Part shown: one piece after another, positions 59,975-64,000 of the stretch
How positions within the stretch are numbered: position 1 is the first letter of the stretch
How the letters are laid out: the number at the start of each line of letters is the position of its first letter
DNA from: Hansfordia pulvinata
Taxonomy: Eukaryota; Ascomycota; Sordariomycetes; Xylariales
DNA length: 64,000 nt
NCBI GenBank assembly: GCA_006538405.1
Contig: BJKQ01000001.1
Coordinates: 3,596,001 to 3,660,000, forward strand
Direction: 5' to 3'
Notes under the pieces: generated by a model
What the model was told of the DNA's origin: nothing
The model's database searches: none
Seen by the model: the letters and a program-made list of their open reading frames with translations, nothing else
Translations under genes and position numbers: made by a program

Positions 59975-60314
59975 CACTTTGTCAGCTCCGGGGCGTCATC
60001 GCCCTCCGTTGTCCCGGCGCCATTGGCCCCTTCGCCCCCTTTCCATATCTGTCCCGGATTGCGCGATTTTGATTTTGGTCCGGGGGCGGGCCGCCGTCCT
60101 TGCCTTTCGGTTTCGAAGCCCTCGAGCCGCGCGCGAGGGTCTGAGTCGGAGCTGAGCTTGGCGGCGCAGCGGGCCTGGCGCGAGGTGGCGAACAGGTCGT
60201 CATAACGGGCTTCGGGTTGACTCCGCACTCGTGTGCTCGGTGCCCACGAGTACTGGCGCGGCGGCGAGTCCCCGCCACCGAAGATTGAACAATGAGCCGG
60301 GCCTAGGAAGTTTT

Positions 60315-60347
60315 CGCCCGTCGCCCGTCGCCCGTCGCCCGTCGCTC
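60315..60347. repeat. CGCCCGT heptamer array
   Basis: Four to five tandem CGCCCGT units. Confidence 0.85.
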
Positions 60348-60854
60348 ATAATCCTCGTCCTTGATTCGGTGTCGCGAGGCGAGCAGCTGAAAGCCCCAAA
60401 GGGCCAGCTGAGCAGGCACCTCAGGCGGTAGTGTTGCCATCGCACAGCTCCGACCCGCCGGTGAAGCCGCCTGGTGATGCTTGCCATGGCCGGCTAACCC
60501 TTTCTGTCATTGCTTCTGTCTCGGCGAGCGTACGAGTAGACCTGCCTGTCGGCCTGAGGCTCCATGCTGGGGTTCAACCAGGGGCGATCCCTTGAGCACG
60601 CTCGCATTGTCTGAGAAGAAGAGACCTGACACCTCACACCTCCTCACGAGAAAAGTCTCCCCACGTCGATGTGTGGCGACGGCATTGGCTTTGGAATCCG
60701 AAGACGCGGGCCAGACCCCACCCGTGCTGCCTCGTGGTCTTGTCAACTAGCCCCGGCATGCAAAACCTTTGCATCGGCCTCTCCACGAGTAACGAGAAAA
60801 GGACAAGAACCTCTCTGGAGCCAATACTAATTATAGGCGTGCATCGACGTCCCG

Positions 60855-60890
60855 CCCCCCCCCCCCCCCCCCCCCCCCCCTTCCAGGCCC
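60855..60890. repeat. Poly-C tract, 36 nt
   Basis: Uninterrupted C run, the longest homopolymer in the window. Confidence 0.9.
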
Positions 60891-63800
60891 GTCGCCCCTT
60901 GATGAGAGTGGAGTGAGGGGCCATCGCGCTCGATCTCAGCGTTCGTTCGCATGATGAAAAAGAAAAGAGGTGGATACAGACTTGCGACTGCCTGGACCAA
61001 GTGCCGGTGGACACGTGCGGATATGCTTTTCTGTAAAAAGAGCCGGGAGACCCATCACATCGGCAAGTCGTCTTGGCTCCAAGATTACTGCCTCTTCGAT
61101 CTCAGATCTTGACTACCGATGAGGCTCTCTTGCTCGCCGACGAAGCGAGGCCCTACATCAAGTGCCAAGGCACAACACACAGTGTACGCCCGGCTTGGCT
61201 ACTCTGCCATCGAAAGCCCAAAGAAGCAGGCTGCTGAGCTTCGTTCGTTGTTTGTCTGTGGGTAGTCGCATATCGCACACCCTCAGGTCGACCGCAGTCA
61301 TGTCACTCGGAGTACTCCTTCGGACATTCGAATCATTACAGCGGGGCTTTGGTCAGTCCGTGGCAGTTCGCGGTTCGCCCTCGGAACCCCGGGTCGCGAG
61401 AGAACACCGCGGACTCGCCACATTCGTCTTCGAGTGCATGGCACGTCTACCCCTCTGGCACATGTGCGGTGACGTCCTGCCAAGATCTCGATGCAAGGCT
61501 GTTCGGGTGTCGTTGTGGGGTGAGTTGCCCTGCGATTTGCTCAGGATTCTTTCTCGCCCTGAAAAGTAGGTAGCTATCAACAATGGCCGTCAGTAATAGG
61601 CACCTCCGATCTGTAAGAGGCTGTGCAGTCGTCGTAGATGGATCTTGGCGTCCAGACTTCCTGCTTTCTTAGGTGCCTATCTGTACGGCACTTGAGCCAC
61701 CCAAGCCGGATGAGCTGTAGCTTCGGCTGCTGGGGGAGCTATACTCTTGACCCTATCAGTGAACATCCATTACTTGAGCGGTCCTCTTGGCTTTGCCTCT
61801 TACCTCGGTCAGAGAGAACACAGTGGCAAGGGTTTTGGTTCTTTTTTGGAAGAAATAGCCCGAGGGCGTGCGTGGTCTACATCCCGGTGGCGAGTGGCTG
61901 CCACTATGATGTGGAACAGCTAATTGACCAGAAGCGGGAGGGCGTGACGATTCAGATCGCCTACGCTGCCCAGAAGCTGTCGGTAAACACCTTGTGTCCA
62001 GACATCTTTCACCCGCGATCTCAGGCGGGTGCTCGTGGCCTACAACAGGGATCATCGGAATAGTCACCATGCGTCTGGGTATTTTGGCCGACAGTCCGAC
62101 CCGGATGCCGAGTTGTCAAACCTTCTTCGTGTGGGGTCGCCCGATGTTTCCTGATGTCGTCTTTGGTGCTCGCAGGGTCGCGGCTCACATTTCAGGGAAC
62201 AAGGGCTTGCTGTGGCGTGTCCAGTGCGGTCTGATGTGGGCCAGGATTCTGACTGAGTCCAGACTTCTGGCCATGTGCGTACGAGTAAGGTAAGCAACAA
62301 GAATGCAACAAGACAGATACCCACCGCCGGGGCCTGTTACCCGTGTATACAAGAGCTGATGGCAACCGCCGAGAGAGTGTATTTCTATTCCCTCGAGCAC
62401 TGCGAAGCCTATAGACTCCACACAATTTAGCATCATCAGAAGTCGGACTCGAGCCCCGGAAGTAGGAAGCACTTAGGCAGACGCGCCTGGCGCCTGGCGC
62501 GAATGGGGCCATGCGCAAGAAAATTTGGATTCGATTGCGCTGCCGCCACCGCCGCCACCACCACGGCCTCATCGTCTTGCCACAATCGTGGGGCTGCCCT
62601 GGACGTGCCCGGCAACCCATCAGTGATCGCTTAAGGTTGCGCCCAGAGCAGCCCATCACTTGCGAGCAATGTCGAGACTGGGCAGACCTGTATTGCTGAG
62701 TAACAACGTGTGCCTGTCACCTGGTTAGCCCTTGCTCGCCGTCGATGGCAGCGATCCGCGCTTCCATTTCTCCTGCCAGGGCTCCACGTATGACTCTGTC
62801 TGCACCGGCGTTCGGTGGGGGCGAACGTTGAACCCCCGCCACCCAAGGAAACCGAGTCGGCCGTCTCTTTCACAACTTTCGGCCGGCTGCGGACCCGCAT
62901 TGTGCTGTAGCTGCTGGTTTCGTCTTCGTCGTGGCCGTCATCTTCGCCATCGCGGGTCTTCCTGGTCTCCGAGCGTGGGCCGCACGTACGCCGAGCCGAC
63001 TGGATTTTCTTCGCTTCTCGACGACTGTACGATCGTACCTGAGCCGGCAAGGTCCGTTCCGGCGAGCCATGGCTGGGACCCGTCATTCATGGTGCGCTGG
63101 AGTCCAAGGTTGTTCAGGAACTCCACGCGAGAAACCATGACCAGAGCACCAGAGAGGAGTCTGGTCGCCGGCTCGAGGTGCACGTCGGAGTCCGGGGAAG
63201 CACCAAGAGTGCGAGCATTGTCACCGTCCGAAATCCTACCCCAAAGAGCGGCGCGCCTGACCTGTGCTGAGCATTCGGTGGGCAATGCTGGTTTGTATGA
63301 GAACCGCCACAGATGTGGGAAGCGCGAGACTTTGCGAAGTGGCTTGGGCCCTGGGGCGGAGAGCCAAGGACCTTCGGGAAATCCAGACAAGCCGTACTCG
63401 TTCGTATCGATGGCCATCACGGCTGAACTGTCGTCGCTGGCCGGCGAAGTGGCTGATTGCGAGTCTCGGGAGGCTGCGATCCGCCTGTCAATTGGATGCC
63501 TCTGAGTGTAGGCGAGCCCATGCCCACGATGAAATGAAGACGCACATGCCGGCTCGGTCTCGGGGTTGGATGATGATGGTGAGATGTACGAGTACGCGTA
63601 AGGCAGCAGGCGCCATGTTTCACGCGCACATTCATCATCCTACCTGCCCGCATGCGAAAAATGAGGACTCCCGTCGTACCTACCCCCAAGATACGCACGC
63701 GTTCGGACATGGAGCCTACCGTTCGTAACGGAGCCTTCCGTCCCGACGGCCCCGATCCGATCTCGTCGAAGCTGAGGTCCTGACCCGTTGAAGACGCGAA

Positions 63801-64000
63801 ACACGGTGCGTGCGAACGACCCACCGCGGCGAGGCGGGTTCCCGAGATCAGTGGAAGTTTGCCATCCGTACCATCGCATCAAAAGCGCAATGTCGCGACG
63901 GTGCCAGTGTGCCAGTGTGCCAGGCAGTCGATGACCCGCATCCCGTATCCAATAGTTCCACTGTTCCAGTCTGGACGTCCGTCGGGTTGTGACGGCCAAC

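Larger units (their letters stand above)
59813..64000. other. Gene-free right edge
   Basis: Beyond the promoter of the small secreted protein no frame on either strand has recognisable content; the longest (257 codons at 62732-63505) is Arg/Ser/Cys-rich. Contains octamers at 60531, 62280 and 63587 and two simple repeats. Confidence 0.45.

Noticed and set aside
62732..63505. 257-codon plus-strand frame near the right edge
   Set aside because: Arg/Ser/Cys-rich, overlapped by equally long minus frames, no domain.

Overview
This window reads as nuclear DNA of a GC-rich filamentous ascomycete (Pezizomycotina, most likely Sordariomycetes). The evidence is short spliceosomal introns (46 to 167 nt, GTRNGN donors, YAG or AAG acceptors), and a gene set that includes NimT/Cdc25, Pol5, an alpha-type proteasome subunit, a secreted bicupin oxalate decarboxylase and a membrane fatty-acid desaturase. 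There are no operons, tRNAs, rRNAs, CRISPR arrays or intact transposons that I can support. Gene density is low: thirteen protein genes in 64 kb.

Layout. 0.7-4.6 kb (-): a 1,279-residue protein joining a 2H phosphoesterase, an endonuclease/exonuclease/phosphatase module, a poly(A)-polymerase-type nucleotidyltransferase and a C-terminal MJ1316/DUF504 RNA-end domain. 6.8-8.3 kb (-): a delta-12/omega-3 type desaturase. 10.6-12.4 kb (-): a fungal protein of unknown function. 17.7-19.4 kb (+): secreted oxalate decarboxylase. 22.8-24.5 kb (+): a 14-helix DHA2 MFS transporter, convergent with 25.0-26.1 kb (-), the proteasome subunit Pre10. 27.1-28.5 kb (-): a BTB-like protein with an acidic tail. 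28.5-43.4 kb: almost 15 kb with no gene I can support. 43.4-45.1 kb (+): Cdc25/NimT. 47.2-50.6 kb (+): Pol5/Mybbp1a. 52.3-53.8 kb (+): a G-patch protein. 54.6-55.3 kb (+): a small unrecognised protein. 56.6-57.6 kb (+): a short-chain dehydrogenase. 59.2-59.8 kb (-): a small secreted protein. 59.8-64 kb: nothing convincing.

How the genes relate. This is an ordinary chromosomal neighbourhood, not a biosynthetic cluster. Several genes are housekeeping: Pol5 (ribosome biogenesis), Pre10 (20S proteasome), NimT (mitotic entry) and the G-patch protein (RNA metabolism). Others face the environment: oxalate decarboxylase, the transporter, the desaturase and the small secreted protein.

Two features cut across the window. 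First, four genes (six sites) carry apparent one-base losses inside G or C runs. In Pre10 and the dehydrogenase the lost frame resumes a recognisable conserved sequence, which points to homopolymer undercalls in the assembly rather than decayed genes. Second, the octamer TACTCGTA/TACGAGTA occurs at 35 or more places by my reading, all outside coding exons, where about two would be expected by chance.
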